Assembly (NCBI GenBank): GCA_027943745.1
Contig: AP025763.1
Span: 2,790,001 to 2,854,000 of the forward strand
Direction: 5' to 3'
Length of the DNA stretch: 64,000 nucleotides
From: Neptuniibacter victor
GTDB taxonomy: Bacteria > Pseudomonadota > Gammaproteobacteria > Pseudomonadales > Balneatricaceae
Under the pieces are notes generated by a model that had not been told where the DNA came from, made no database searches, and was given only the letters and a program-made list of their open reading frames with translations. The position numbers and the translations under genes were made by a program. Numbering within the stretch: position 1 is the stretch's first letter; every line of letters begins with the position of its first letter. This document shows positions 29,324-38,648 of this stretch, one piece after another.

Positions 29324-32173
29324 TTACTCAAATGAGATCTCAACGGCCTGATTCATAATAAAATCAGGCAGTTCTTCTGTTGGTAGAGGTCGGCTAAAAT
29401 AGAAACCCTGAATCAAATGACAACCGTGAGTTCTCAAATACGAAAGCTGCTCGCTTGTTTCCACCCCTTCAGCCAATGCCTCTAAACCCAAACTTTTCGC
29501 TAGCACAATAATGGCCTTAACAATCGCCTCGCCTTCCGGGTCGATGCCGATATCTCGCACAAAGCTTTGATCAATTTTTAAGGTATTCAGCGGCAACTTT
29601 TTAAGGTAACTCAGCGAAGAAAAGCCCGTACCAAAATCATCCATCGAAAGCGACAGCCCCATTTCGCGGAACTTATGCAGTTTAGGAATGGTAATTTCAG
29701 GCTGACGCAATAGGAAATTTTCCGTCACTTCTAAATCAAGAAGGCGTGGCTCAATACCAGTTTCTTTAATAACTCTTTTAACCGTTGGCAATAAGCTTTC
29801 ATGCATTATCTGCTGACCTGCGATGTTCACACCCATCCGAACATCTAAGCCTTGATCGTGAAGCGCCTTACCCTGGCGGCAAGCCTCTTCCAGCACCCAT
29901 TCACCAATCGGGACGATTAGCCCCTGCTCTTCCGCTAATGGGATAAATTTAGCAGGAGAGATCATACCCACTTCCCCATGCTGCCACCGAAGAAGTGCCT
30001 CCACCCCCATCACATTTCCAGAACGCGAATCGATCTGCGGCTGGTAAAAGACCCTCAATTCCTCTCGCTCTAGGGCACGACGTAGATCGTTTACCAGTGA
30101 AAAACGTTCATAACGCTGACTACCTTGCTCATCATGATAAAAACGCAGTTGGTTCTTACCACTTTCTTTCGCATCAAACATAGCGACATCAGCATGCTGT
30201 ACAAGGCTTGTCACATCAACACCATGCTCAGGCGACATGGCAATACCAATACTGATGGTACTAAAAATCTCATAACCATCGATAAAGAAAGACTGTCTGA
30301 ATGCTCGCAAGATATGCAAAGCAACATTTTCAATCTCTTTTATCGATGCCCGGGATTCAAGCAAGACAGTGAATTCATCGCCCCCTAATCGAGCCAATAC
30401 ACCATCATTACAAATAACACCCTGAATACGCTCCGCCGCTTGCTGTAGAAGCTCATCCCCTACCGGGTGCCCCAAAGAATCATTTACATCTTTAAACGAA
30501 TCTAAATCACAAAACAGTACGGCGGTAATATCACCTTCGAGTGCACGCTTTAAGGCAACATCGACCTTTTCATTGAATAACAGCCGGTTGGGCAAGGCGG
30601 TCAAAGGATCATGATTTGCCATCCAAACTAATCTTTTCTCAGCATGTTGGCGCTCAGTAAAATCAAGACCTATCGATAATACTTGTGCCTCTGAACCCGG
30701 TATATTCAAAACAGAATGGAGCCAAGAGATTTGCAACATCTGCCCTGTACTTGAGCGTATTGCAGATTCGATTTGGACCTTACTCTCTTTCTGTTCTAGT
30801 AACCGATCCATCAGTATTCTGTGCTCTTCCAACGTTTTCTGGTCATGGTTCAGTTCCAGAAAGTCCATCAGCTTAGCTTCACTCGAACTTAACCCCAGCA
30901 GCTCCTGCCCAAAACGATTCAAAGTGACAATATGCCCGCTACTGTCCAACGTTAAAATAATCGTTTCTGCCGTATCCAAAAGGCTGGTCACAAAATCCCT
31001 TTCAGCCTCTAACTGAATAGAGCGCTCGGTTAAATTCTGAGCTCGCTCCAGAAGTGAACTCTCTAACCGCTCAAGCTGATGAGACAACTCTAAAGTACTG
31101 CCGGTTAACAGGTCCAATTCATCTTCGTAATAGTTCTTCCTTTTGATCGCACCAATACGCACTCGAATCTCTTCAAAAGCGCTACCAGCCAATAAAGGTA
31201 GGAGCTCAGATATTTCCGATAGGGCTCTCAATGGAGAGCGTAAAACAGCAAGCTGGAAGAGTGCGGCAATGAACAAACCTACTCCAGCAACAAAAAGCCG
31301 CTGAAATAGATCATCTCTGGCCGCTAAATGGTGGTCGGTATGATCTTCAATCAGAATCCAATAAGCCTGCCCCGGCAATGAGCCTTCTGGCGGCTCAAGC
31401 AATACCTGATAATTGCGATCGGCGTAGTTAATTTCATAAATTCCACCCTCTGAAGAGATATTTTGCTGACTAACGAGGGCATTCAAAAGAGAGGCATTTT
31501 CAGTTTTTTTAGTCAGATATTTTAGATCAAGGCGCCAAAGTCTCGCCGCCTGCACACTCGATTTTGGCTGCAGTGCTAAACCAATATCGCGCCCACTCTG
31601 ACTATTAAAATCAAGGATAACATCACGCATCTTCCGCCCGACGACCAACACACCAATCTGATGGTTTTCGAAACTTACCGGAAAGGCAACGAAACGCAGG
31701 CACTCCTCACTACAGTGAAAATATTTAACCGGCGCTTCGGTTTCAATCACTTGTGACACAATACTTAGCGGAATACTCAGGACCGTGCCCAGCTTATCGA
31801 GCGGTTCACCAAAACTGTTATAAAGATAGATGGCATCCATTGAGCCATTCATTAACAAATTGGGGAAAATTGAATTAATAGTCTCGATATAAGTTATTGA
31901 TGCAGGCTTATTGGTCTCTTTTTCTTCCACCAAAAAAGGAATAATTTCGCCTAACTCAAGCAAGCGGTCGTAAGACCCCTCAACCAGTCCTTCCAATACA
32001 TAGAGATCACGCTCAACGGATGCTATGCGATCCTGCTCACTACGCTCATTAAGTTGGACATACGAATAATAGGCATACGCCATGTGAACAATGGCAAGCA
32101 CGCACATTAGGTTAATAAAAACCTTCCAGCGTAAACTAAAGAACGAACGGCCCGCAGCATTATAAGGAGACAT
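29324..32173 (-). CDS. Membrane GGDEF/EAL c-di-GMP signalling protein with PAS domain
   Basis: A 949-aa protein: membrane helix near residues 14-34, a ~250-residue periplasmic sensor region, a second helix (VAGVGLFIAALFQLAVL), a HAMP-like linker, a PAS domain (SLLDTAETIILTLDSSGHIV), then GGDEF with an intact active site (ARLGGDEFTVLL) and EAL with an intact core (GVEALLRWQHGE, DDFGTGFSSLSYLKKL, TLKIDQSFV). Both diguanylate cyclase and phosphodiesterase chemistry look possible; one domain may be regulatory. It is the last gene of a three-gene unit with a porin and a small substrate-binding-like protein, suggesting the sensor reads an envelope signal. Confidence 0.9.
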   Translation of the reverse strand: MSPYNAAGRSFFSLRWKVFINLMCVLAIVHMAYAYYSYVQLNERSEQDRIASVERDLYVLEGLVEGSYDRLLELGEIIPFLVEEKETNKPASITYIETINSIFPNLLMNGSMDAIYLYNSFGEPLDKLGTVLSIPLSIVSQVIETEAPVKYFHCSEECLRFVAFPVSFENHQIGVLVVGRKMRDVILDFNSQSGRDIGLALQPKSSVQAARLWRLDLKYLTKKTENASLLNALVSQQNISSEGGIYEINYADRNYQVLLEPPEGSLPGQAYWILIEDHTDHHLAARDDLFQRLFVAGVGLFIAALFQLAVLRSPLRALSEISELLPLLAGSAFEEIRVRIGAIKRKNYYEDELDLLTGSTLELSHQLERLESSLLERAQNLTERSIQLEAERDFVTSLLDTAETIILTLDSSGHIVTLNRFGQELLGLSSSEAKLMDFLELNHDQKTLEEHRILMDRLLEQKESKVQIESAIRSSTGQMLQISWLHSVLNIPGSEAQVLSIGLDFTERQHAEKRLVWMANHDPLTALPNRLLFNEKVDVALKRALEGDITAVLFCDLDSFKDVNDSLGHPVGDELLQQAAERIQGVICNDGVLARLGGDEFTVLLESRASIKEIENVALHILRAFRQSFFIDGYEIFSTISIGIAMSPEHGVDVTSLVQHADVAMFDAKESGKNQLRFYHDEQGSQRYERFSLVNDLRRALEREELRVFYQPQIDSRSGNVMGVEALLRWQHGEVGMISPAKFIPLAEEQGLIVPIGEWVLEEACRQGKALHDQGLDVRMGVNIAGQQIMHESLLPTVKRVIKETGIEPRLLDLEVTENFLLRQPEITIPKLHKFREMGLSLSMDDFGTGFSSLSYLKKLPLNTLKIDQSFVRDIGIDPEGEAIVKAIIVLAKSLGLEALAEGVETSEQLSYLRTHGCHLIQGFYFSRPLPTEELPDFIMNQAVEISFE

Positions 32174-32178
32174 AGACG

Positions 32179-33375
32179 CTAAAACCTATATGTTGCTTGT
32201 AATGACAACATGTTCCAATTCTCAGCACTCTGACTCTCATCCGGGTTATCTTGTACTGCTAACCACGCGGTGCCTTTTACTTTGTGCCATTCAGCCCTGA
32301 ACAACCAATCACGATTAGGCTCCCATCCCACTCCTAAAGTCCAATCTCGTGCATATTGCGTATTTGCAGGCCGACCAAACAACGCCTGTGCTTTCAGCCC
32401 ATCACGATCATCAATATCTATATACAAAATATCTCGTCGAAGAAACATCGACACTTCGGGTGTTAAACGGTGCTCTACTTGAAGATAGAATGACTCACTC
32501 TCATTTTCTGGATCTAAGCCATACACCCCGCCTAAACTTCCCCATGAAATATCCTGCCTAAAATACTCACCGGTTATACTCCAACGATCAAAATTATATT
32601 GAAGCGACAGTGCCGATACATCGATATCAACCACACCATTCCCTGGCGCTCCCGGAGCCGGCGTGCCTAAAACCTCAAAGTCGAGCTTAAAGTTACCGAA
32701 TGTAGCGGCCGCGATGAAACTATAATCATTGGAACTGTATTCCGTCCTCCAAAGGTAGCCTTCACTGCCTTCAAAAGAACCCGGCCAGTCCCTATTAAGG
32801 TAGGCGTACTCGACATTGACATCTTTACGCGGCTCCCCCACCACTAACTCTGATTTAATACGGCCGCTATCAAATAAAGCAACCCCATATAACATGCCCC
32901 CATCGGAGGAGAGTTCCAAGTTACGGGCTTTATCAAAATAGAGTGACTGTGGAAGTATCATCGAAGGGCGAGTAAACGCAACGTCACGCGTCGCATTATA
33001 AAAACCAAATGGGTTTTTAATACGTCCTAATTTAACCCCCATGTGCCCCCATTGCTTCTCTACAAAGCGGTAATCAAGCAATGCATAATCGACACTAGGA
33101 GCACCATCATCGACAGCCCCCGCTTTACGCGACATTAGCTGCCCCGTCAGCATCAACTGATCATGAATACGGACGGCTGAGTTAATACCAAGCTCTCTAA
33201 AATCCCAGCTCCCGCTCTGGCTGGGGCCATAGAAATTATTATCGTCTGTCCAGATATAGCCTTGGGTGATAAAACCATTGAATTCCCAATCCATATCGTC
33301 TGCTGAAACAACTAAAGGCATATTCAGCAGCAACAAAAGAAGGCTAACGTTAATAGACTTGTAACGTTTTAACAT
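32179..33375 (-). CDS. Outer-membrane porin-like beta-barrel protein
   Basis: A ~398-aa exported barrel. Signal peptide (SINVSLLLLLLNMPLVVSA), then alternating strands such as WEFNGFITQGYIWTDDNNFYG and LSLQYNFDRWSITGEYFRQD, ending in the aromatic SLQATYRF. The ATG at 33375 has gggggaca just upstream, decided against an in-frame ATG five codons earlier. It overlaps the upstream substrate-binding-like gene by 26 bp and lies 5 bp before the GGDEF/EAL gene. Family not resolved further. Confidence 0.8.
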   Translation of the reverse strand: MLKRYKSINVSLLLLLLNMPLVVSADDMDWEFNGFITQGYIWTDDNNFYGPSQSGSWDFRELGINSAVRIHDQLMLTGQLMSRKAGAVDDGAPSVDYALLDYRFVEKQWGHMGVKLGRIKNPFGFYNATRDVAFTRPSMILPQSLYFDKARNLELSSDGGMLYGVALFDSGRIKSELVVGEPRKDVNVEYAYLNRDWPGSFEGSEGYLWRTEYSSNDYSFIAAATFGNFKLDFEVLGTPAPGAPGNGVVDIDVSALSLQYNFDRWSITGEYFRQDISWGSLGGVYGLDPENESESFYLQVEHRLTPEVSMFLRRDILYIDIDDRDGLKAQALFGRPANTQYARDWTLGVGWEPNRDWLFRAEWHKVKGTAWLAVQDNPDESQSAENWNMLSLQATYRF

Positions 33376-33760
33376 CCTGTCCCCCTTCAATATCCGTCAT
33401 TACGTAACCGATGGCCCCTTTATGTTTTGCTATCTTGGTAAGCATTTCATCAATAGAGCCAACAACTTTGGGAGAAAAACCAGACCCAGAAAAAACCGAA
33501 CGATCCCAGATCTTCACCAATTTATAGGGAAAAACCTTCAATTCATTTTTAACAAATGAACGGTGTTCTGGTTGATTAGGAGGAAGTATATAAACCCTGA
33601 TAGGTTGACCATCAGGCCAAACACGGGTCTGCATTGAAAAGATAGACAATAGATATTGTCGATTAACATTATCTAAAGAGACGCTTGTATTAACAATCAC
33701 CTCAGATAGCCCTATCCGGGGAAGCATCAACAGCAGCAATAGAACCAGAAATCTGATCAT
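33350..33760 (-). CDS. Small periplasmic substrate-binding-like (PstS-like) protein
   Basis: A 136-aa exported protein: signal peptide (FLVLLLLLMLPRIGLS), then a truncated phosphate-binding-like domain (SLDNVNRQYLLSIFSMQTRVWPDG, VGSIDEMLTKIAKHKGAIGYV). Proteins of this size are about half a normal PstS domain and usually occur beside a barrel and a c-di-GMP sensor, as here. It may present a ligand to the sensor. The coding region overlaps the porin start. Confidence 0.75.
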   Translation of the reverse strand: MIRFLVLLLLLMLPRIGLSEVIVNTSVSLDNVNRQYLLSIFSMQTRVWPDGQPIRVYILPPNQPEHRSFVKNELKVFPYKLVKIWDRSVFSGSGFSPKVVGSIDEMLTKIAKHKGAIGYVMTDIEGGQDVKTLQVY

Positions 33761-33924
33761 ACAATGAAGCCAACCACATCCTATGTGAAAGCCTTATATC
33801 TCAAGCAGTAATGAGCCGCCCGAGCATCTGAAGGCTGAATAAAGAGTATTCTAGTCCAAACAGGGGCATCTTTCCTAAAAGGATTGTGTATTTTTAGACC
33901 AAGGAACTAGAAAAACAGAAGAAA

Positions 33925-34000
33925 TGGCGTCCCATAGGGGGTTCGAACCCCTGTTACCGCCGTGAAAGGGCGGTGTCCTAGACCACTAGACGAATGGGAC
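33925..34000 (-). tRNA. tRNA-Glu (UUC)
   Basis: A 76-nt cloverleaf on the minus strand with an acceptor stem GTCCCAT/ATGGGAC, anticodon TTC in the loop CTTTCAC, the T-arm GGTTCGAACC and an encoded CCA. First of four identical copies in the window. Confidence 0.97.
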
Positions 34001-34029
34001 GCAACAAATTGTAAATTCATTTCTGAATT

Positions 34030-34104
34030 TGGAGCGGGAAACGAGGTTCGAACTCGCGACCCCAACCTTGGCAAGGTTGTGCTCTACCACTGAGCTATTC
34101 CCGC
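34030..34104 (-). tRNA. tRNA-Gly (GCC)
   Basis: A 75-nt cloverleaf, minus strand: acceptor GCGGGAA/TTCCCGC, anticodon GCC in TTGCCAA, T-arm GTTCGAAC, encoded CCA. Confidence 0.97.
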
Positions 34105-34122
34105 TAATTTCCTTGAAGAGAA

Positions 34123-34198
34123 TGGCGTCCCATAGGGGGTTCGAACCCCTGTTACCGCCGTGAAAGGGCGGTGTCCTAGACCACTAGACGAATGGGAC
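34123..34198 (-). tRNA. tRNA-Glu (UUC), second copy
   Basis: Identical to the copy at 33925-34000. It is preceded by the same 29-nt spacer as the first Glu/Gly pair, so the pair is a tandem duplication of about 198 bp. Confidence 0.97.
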
Positions 34199-34227
34199 GC
34201 AACAAATTGTAAATTCATTTCTGAATT

Positions 34228-34302
34228 TGGAGCGGGAAACGAGGTTCGAACTCGCGACCCCAACCTTGGCAAGGTTGTGCTCTACCACTGAGCTATTCCC
34301 GC
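34228..34302 (-). tRNA. tRNA-Gly (GCC), second copy
   Basis: Identical to the copy at 34030-34104, same strand and same spacing from the Glu gene. Confidence 0.97.
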
Positions 34303-34320
34303 AGATCTCTTCAAAGAGAA

Positions 34321-34396
34321 TGGCGTCCCATAGGGGGTTCGAACCCCTGTTACCGCCGTGAAAGGGCGGTGTCCTAGACCACTAGACGAATGGGAC
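34321..34396 (-). tRNA. tRNA-Glu (UUC), third copy
   Basis: Identical 76-nt gene, minus strand, promoter-proximal member of the five-gene block. Confidence 0.97.
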
Positions 34397-34810
34397 GCTG
34401 CAACCAAACAAGGACTGTTGCCTTGTGAGGAGGCGCGTATATTAAAGAACAGATTCTTAAGGGTCAAGCCTATTTCTAAGAAAATATGACACTTTATTTC
34501 ATTGCACTATAAGAAGGGTTAAAGCGCACACTTCCACCCTAGTTACTCGCCAAGTTATTGGCTTAACACGACAAAGATTAAAGCACTTGTCACTCATGTG
34601 TATGACATCAAGCCCGCTACACATCAGAATACAAACATATTAAAAATACAGGGGACAATTAAGACTTAAAGAAGCGTTTTTCTAATGTGGGTAGCAGTCA
34701 AAAACCAGCACAACAGCCAGAGCTTACTCGACTATGCTTAAATAAGAAGAAAATAGAATTGCGGACACAAAAAAACCAGCTGATGCTGGTCGATATTCAA
34801 GAGTGATATT
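34397..34810. other. Spacer between the two tRNA blocks
   Basis: About 410 bp with no supported reading frame. It must hold the promoter of the five-tRNA block (minus strand) and, at 34769-34790, the terminator of the two-tRNA block. Nothing else is recognised. Confidence 0.5.
34769..34790 (-). terminator. Terminator of the Glu-Gly tRNA pair
   Basis: On the minus strand, stem accagc/gctggt with a 4-nt loop is followed by a run of seven T, 21 bp downstream of the tRNA-Gly at 34811-34885. Confidence 0.8.
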
Positions 34811-34885
34811 TGGAGCGGGAAACGAGGTTCGAACTCGCGACCCCAACCTTGGCAAGGTTGTGCTCTACCACTGAGCTATTCCCGC
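34811..34885 (-). tRNA. tRNA-Gly (GCC), third copy
   Basis: Identical 75-nt gene in a separate transcription unit with the fourth tRNA-Glu. Confidence 0.97.
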
Positions 34886-34904
34886 ACTCTCGAAAGAGAT
34901 AAAA

Positions 34905-34980
34905 TGGCGTCCCATAGGGGGTTCGAACCCCTGTTACCGCCGTGAAAGGGCGGTGTCCTAGACCACTAGACGAATGGGAC
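34905..34980 (-). tRNA. tRNA-Glu (UUC), fourth copy
   Basis: Identical 76-nt gene, first in the two-gene unit with tRNA-Gly. Confidence 0.97.
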
Positions 34981-35127
34981 GCTGCAACTTGAAAGCTAAG
35001 CTTTAAAGCGGTGCAAATAATACTGACTGGAGCGTTTAAATACAAGTACTTTATTTAATTATTTATCTACAAAATCAACGACTTTTTAGATAATGTAGAA
35101 TCTCCAGTAAGATAGGATTGTTGTTTA

Positions 35128-35868
35128 ATGAGCCCGACCTATATAGCACTTATTATTTTATTCGGCGTTGCCCTTATGGCAGGCATCGCCTTCGTCATAC
35201 AAGATATTGAAAATAAAAAGCGCGAACGCAATTTGCGCCTTATCAGCTTGAAGACCGGTATTCGTCGCGCCTCACACCTGTTCGAATCCTTTCCTCCAAT
35301 TTTAATGTCTACCGAGATTCGCACCCTACTCTGTAAATACCTGGAGGCTCGCTGGAACGCAGTCGTAGAATTAGACCCAAGTGATAGCAATAAGCAGCAA
35401 AAAAACGCCTTTCAGGCTCAAGCTTCCATGCTACCCGATGCCATATCACACCCTTCCGGATCAATGACCGTCTTCAGTGGCGAAACCGAAGCCGCCCGCG
35501 CATTGGGGATTATCAAAGAGTTTGCGCAATTTATCGCAGAGATTAAAAACAAAGGTGAGATAAATTCCGATACGGCAGACAGCCTAACGAAAGATGCCAA
35601 ACGGACATTCGCCCGTATTGAGGTTGATCTAGACCTAATGAGCGCACTGGAAACAGAACAAATTCGCGGACCAGAAGTGGTAATTCATCATTATCGAAGC
35701 TGCTTTAGTAAGCTCCAAAACTTAAACCATAATCAAGCATTAGACCGCCAGCTATATGAAATTCGAACTCACTTAACCACCTTAGCAGAAAAGATCGATG
35801 CCGAAGCTGAAGCGAAGAAAATTGAGCAAGAACAAGAACAAGACACCGGCAAAAAATTTAACTTTTAA
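35128..35868 (+). CDS. Membrane-anchored conserved hypothetical protein
   Basis: A 246-aa protein with one N-terminal membrane helix (IALIILFGVALMAGIAFVI) followed by a basic stop-transfer (NKKRERN). The cytoplasmic remainder is helical, with a C-terminal charged coil (EAEAKKIEQEQEQDTGKK). It probably belongs to a lineage-restricted hypothetical family of marine gammaproteobacteria. Function unknown. Divergent from the tRNA genes. Confidence 0.7.
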   Translation: MSPTYIALIILFGVALMAGIAFVIQDIENKKRERNLRLISLKTGIRRASHLFESFPPILMSTEIRTLLCKYLEARWNAVVELDPSDSNKQQKNAFQAQASMLPDAISHPSGSMTVFSGETEAARALGIIKEFAQFIAEIKNKGEINSDTADSLTKDAKRTFARIEVDLDLMSALETEQIRGPEVVIHHYRSCFSKLQNLNHNQALDRQLYEIRTHLTTLAEKIDAEAEAKKIEQEQEQDTGKKFNF

Positions 35869-35884
35869 GCGTTAAAAATTAAAT

Positions 35885-36988
35885 TCACGCGACATTTGGA
35901 ATTTTTTCGCTCTCGACCGCCTGTGGCGATGGCGATTTTTTCCAATCCCGATCAATCAACGCATCGGTAATACCAGCACCAGCCCACATAGAAGCTAACG
36001 CAATCCAAGCAGTAATTGAAAAGGCAGAGCCACCAGTGAGGCCAGCGCCTACAGCACAGCCTCCCGCCAGCATCCCCCCCATTCCCATCAATACGGCTCC
36101 GATAATATAACGGACCATGCTCGAACCATCTTTAAAGCCTTGTAACTTCAAAGTACGCGAAAAAAACGCCGCCAAGAAGGAACCAATAAAGACACCCGGA
36201 ACAAGCCCCACATCAAAATCCATTGGCGCACCACCCGGGGTTAAAAAGTACATCAACGTATCGGCGGAAGGGCCCGTAAACGTCATACTTTCAACCTGAG
36301 TAGATTCAAATGTTTGGTAAGACATGTGATAAGTAAACCACCAGCCGCCTACAACCATTAATCCAACACCTAATGAGCCGACCCAAGCCCAAGCCGTTAG
36401 CTTGTTCTTAATCCCATATATAATCGCAATAACAGCACACGCAAGACTGATATAGATACCGGTGTAATCCCCTAATCCCATAAAGCCGATCAGCTCTAAG
36501 CCACCATCTTCATGCAATACAACAGAATTCGCGACAGCATCACGCGCCGGCGCAAAAATACCTCGCAAGCTTGCTTGTGCTATTGCCGCGAACAATAAAC
36601 CGGAAAAAAGAGCACGTAAATTTCCTGTTGCCGCTAACACTAGCAAGCGAGCACCGCACCCCCTTGCAAGCACCATTCCCGCACCAAACATCAAGCCACC
36701 AATAATCGCGCCAGATAAACTGCCATAGGAAGCCAGCATACGAGAATCAGTGATATCCAGCTCACCCATTAAGATTAAAGTCTGGGTACCGCCAACCGCT
36801 GCTGAAAACGTTAATAACCAGATAGCCACCTTAGGGCCCATATTGCCACGTACAAATTCAATCACCGCTGCACGCAAACAAAACTGACTTCTCTGAGCAA
36901 AAACACCAAACATTAGCCCGAGCACAAGCCCACCTAAAGCGGTTGCCCCATCTTCACCTACACGATCAATCAGGAATTCAAAATCCAT
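35885..36988 (-). CDS. YeeE/YedE family transporter (sulfur-compound uptake)
   Basis: A 367-aa polytopic membrane protein with about nine helices and the repeated Cys-containing motifs of the family: RSQFCLRAAV, LARGCGARLLVL and AGGCAVGAGLTGGSAFS. Characterised members (TsuA/YeeE) take up thiosulfate. The full-length, two-repeat form is present here. The C-terminus is short and hydrophilic. The transposon's left end begins about 170 bp upstream of the start codon, so its promoter may be shortened. Confidence 0.85.
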   Translation of the reverse strand: MDFEFLIDRVGEDGATALGGLVLGLMFGVFAQRSQFCLRAAVIEFVRGNMGPKVAIWLLTFSAAVGGTQTLILMGELDITDSRMLASYGSLSGAIIGGLMFGAGMVLARGCGARLLVLAATGNLRALFSGLLFAAIAQASLRGIFAPARDAVANSVVLHEDGGLELIGFMGLGDYTGIYISLACAVIAIIYGIKNKLTAWAWVGSLGVGLMVVGGWWFTYHMSYQTFESTQVESMTFTGPSADTLMYFLTPGGAPMDFDVGLVPGVFIGSFLAAFFSRTLKLQGFKDGSSMVRYIIGAVLMGMGGMLAGGCAVGAGLTGGSAFSITAWIALASMWAGAGITDALIDRDWKKSPSPQAVESEKIPNVA

Positions 36989-37159
36989 AGTGGTCCGACC
37001 TAAAAAGCAGTAGCACGACGAAATCTATATGCTCAACGGTACACGGAGAACAATCTCTATCGTTTAATTTCTTAAAGGAATAATAACAGAACCAATAATT
37101 ATAAAAATTGACCTACGCCAAAATGCGACCAATTTATTAAGTAATCACTAATACAGGAT

Positions 37160-37171
37160 TGTCGGATGTAG
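37160..37171 (+). repeat. Left terminal inverted repeat of the Tn7-like element
   Basis: TGTCGGATGTAG, with the TGT start usual in Tn7-like ends. Paired with the right end at 59186-59197. Confidence 0.82.
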
Positions 37172-37179
37172 TTGGTACT

Positions 37180-37192
37180 GGAACTGAGTTTC
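37180..37192. repeat. Candidate TnsB-binding motif, left end
   Basis: GGAACTGAGTTTC at offset 21-33 from the left end. Matches the right-end motif GAAACCGAGTTTC at the same offset, differing at two positions. Near-palindromic. Confidence 0.6.
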
Positions 37193-37352
37193 AACTTGAC
37201 TGGATTGACTGAAAGTCCCACAGGACGAGGGCTCCAATCAAATATCATGTATCTTGAAAAAAGAAGGAAATCCTATTCTAGATGGAACTCAGAACTGGGA
37301 AATGGCACACAGCACGTGATGCACGTTGCCAGGCCGCACGGAATTTCACAAA

Positions 37353-38564
37353 TCATTTTTTAAAATAAAACTGCTCCAAGTTCGATGTCCCAAAATATTT
37401 CTCATATTCTTGCGCAGCAAAAGAGTCCATCATCCCTGAAATATAATCGGTAACTAGCCTCTTGCTATCAGTATTGAGACTTCTCAATTCAGGGGGCAAC
37501 AACATATTATTTTTATTGTATGCGGTATCACTATATACCTCGAAGAGCCCTCTAATTATTTTTTCACCTCGGCGCTCATAAAGCTGTATATCTTTCTTTC
37601 TTAAAATAGCGTTAAAGAGCAAACGCTTTAATCCTTCGGCCAGTTTAGCGTAACTCTTGTATCCTAGCTTACCGTCAACAAGACCAATATCACCGCACAA
37701 TACATTTACAATTTTGGATGTTAGTTCCTTTTTAAGAACAATCGCATACTCCTCCGATGTATCTGCACAATTGCACTTCATCGCCTCAGCTTGTACTTCC
37801 TTAGCAATTCCAGCTATATCTGGGTAGGCAGAACTAAATACATCACTAATCTGGAATTCATGCACAATTTCACCGAGGCTAATCATCCCAAAGCTCAGTG
37901 CATCTTCGAGGTCATGCGCCGCGTACGCAATTTCGTCAGCAAGATCCATAATCTCTGCATCAATGCTCTTCTCAATAGAAACCCCAGAATTATCCAATTC
38001 CTTTTTCAAAAAAGCATAATCGTCATCGTATAGAAACTTCTTACTATTCTGTTCTTTCGTATAAAAGTATTTGGTCACAGCCATCATGGTTCTAATATTT
38101 AGATTTAGGCCATCATAAGCGTGATGTTTTTTCTCCAGTGTCCTTAAAATTCTGAAAGCTTGAGCGTTACCTTCATATCCTCCACATTCCTTACTGAGCT
38201 CGTTTAAAATCACTTCTCCATAATGGCCAAAGGGAGGATTACCAATATCATGAGCTAATGCTGCTGTTTCACTTACTACTGTACTCTCTAGACCCAGATC
38301 CATAGCAATGGACCTAGCAATTTGAGCGACTTCGAGACTATGGGTCAAACGATTTCTATTAAATTTACTTGAATCAATTCCTAACAGTTGCATCTTCCCC
38401 TGCAAGCGGCGAAATGAAGAGGAGTATAAAACCCTAGCATAATCTCTCATCAATTCTTGCCGACCTTCAGAGCGCGAGTGATCAATATCAATCGCCCTAT
38501 ACTCTAAAGGTTGAACCACCTTCTCTTGCTCCTGGGCATAGTCCATTGTTTCAGAATCATACAT
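37353..38564 (-). CDS. dGTPase-family HD phosphohydrolase in the transposon cargo
   Basis: A 403-aa HD enzyme of the deoxynucleotide triphosphohydrolase family. Family blocks: SSSFRRLQGKMQLLGID, NRLTHSLEVAQIARSIAMDLG, the HD core LAHDIGNPPFGHYGE, and DLADEIAYAAHDLEDALSFG. The core matches the housekeeping copy at 12.4 kb but the rest is divergent, so it is not a recent duplicate. dGTPases that deplete dNTPs are an established antiphage strategy, and this one sits last in the cargo operon. It starts 84 bp after the SLOG-DUF4326 gene. Confidence 0.88.
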   Translation of the reverse strand: MYDSETMDYAQEQEKVVQPLEYRAIDIDHSRSEGRQELMRDYARVLYSSSFRRLQGKMQLLGIDSSKFNRNRLTHSLEVAQIARSIAMDLGLESTVVSETAALAHDIGNPPFGHYGEVILNELSKECGGYEGNAQAFRILRTLEKKHHAYDGLNLNIRTMMAVTKYFYTKEQNSKKFLYDDDYAFLKKELDNSGVSIEKSIDAEIMDLADEIAYAAHDLEDALSFGMISLGEIVHEFQISDVFSSAYPDIAGIAKEVQAEAMKCNCADTSEEYAIVLKKELTSKIVNVLCGDIGLVDGKLGYKSYAKLAEGLKRLLFNAILRKKDIQLYERRGEKIIRGLFEVYSDTAYNKNNMLLPPELRSLNTDSKRLVTDYISGMMDSFAAQEYEKYFGTSNLEQFYFKK

Positions 38565-38648
38565 ACGTTAGTTAGCCCTCAAATTAAGACGTATTTACCA
38601 AACGTGAGTGGAATACTGTTTGTTTGATTTTCATTATTTGGTGACAAT

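Larger units (their letters stand above)
36989..37352. other. Junction region: YedE upstream region and left transposon end
   Basis: Chromosomal DNA up to about 37159, then the left inverted repeat of the Tn7-like element and about 190 bp of AT-rich end sequence. Within it, AGATGGAACTCAGAACTGGG (about 37281-37300) resembles a weaker copy of the terminal motif. No coding frame is supported. Confidence 0.6.

Noticed and set aside
33925-34980. tRNA cluster as an integration site for an island
   Set aside because: The transposon borders are about 2.2 kb away and no tRNA 3'-end duplication or integrase gene was found.
34084-35045. Three short minus-strand frames across the tRNA cluster with near-identical sequences
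   Set aside because: They are translations of the tRNA-Glu and tRNA-Gly genes themselves; the repetition is that of the tRNAs.
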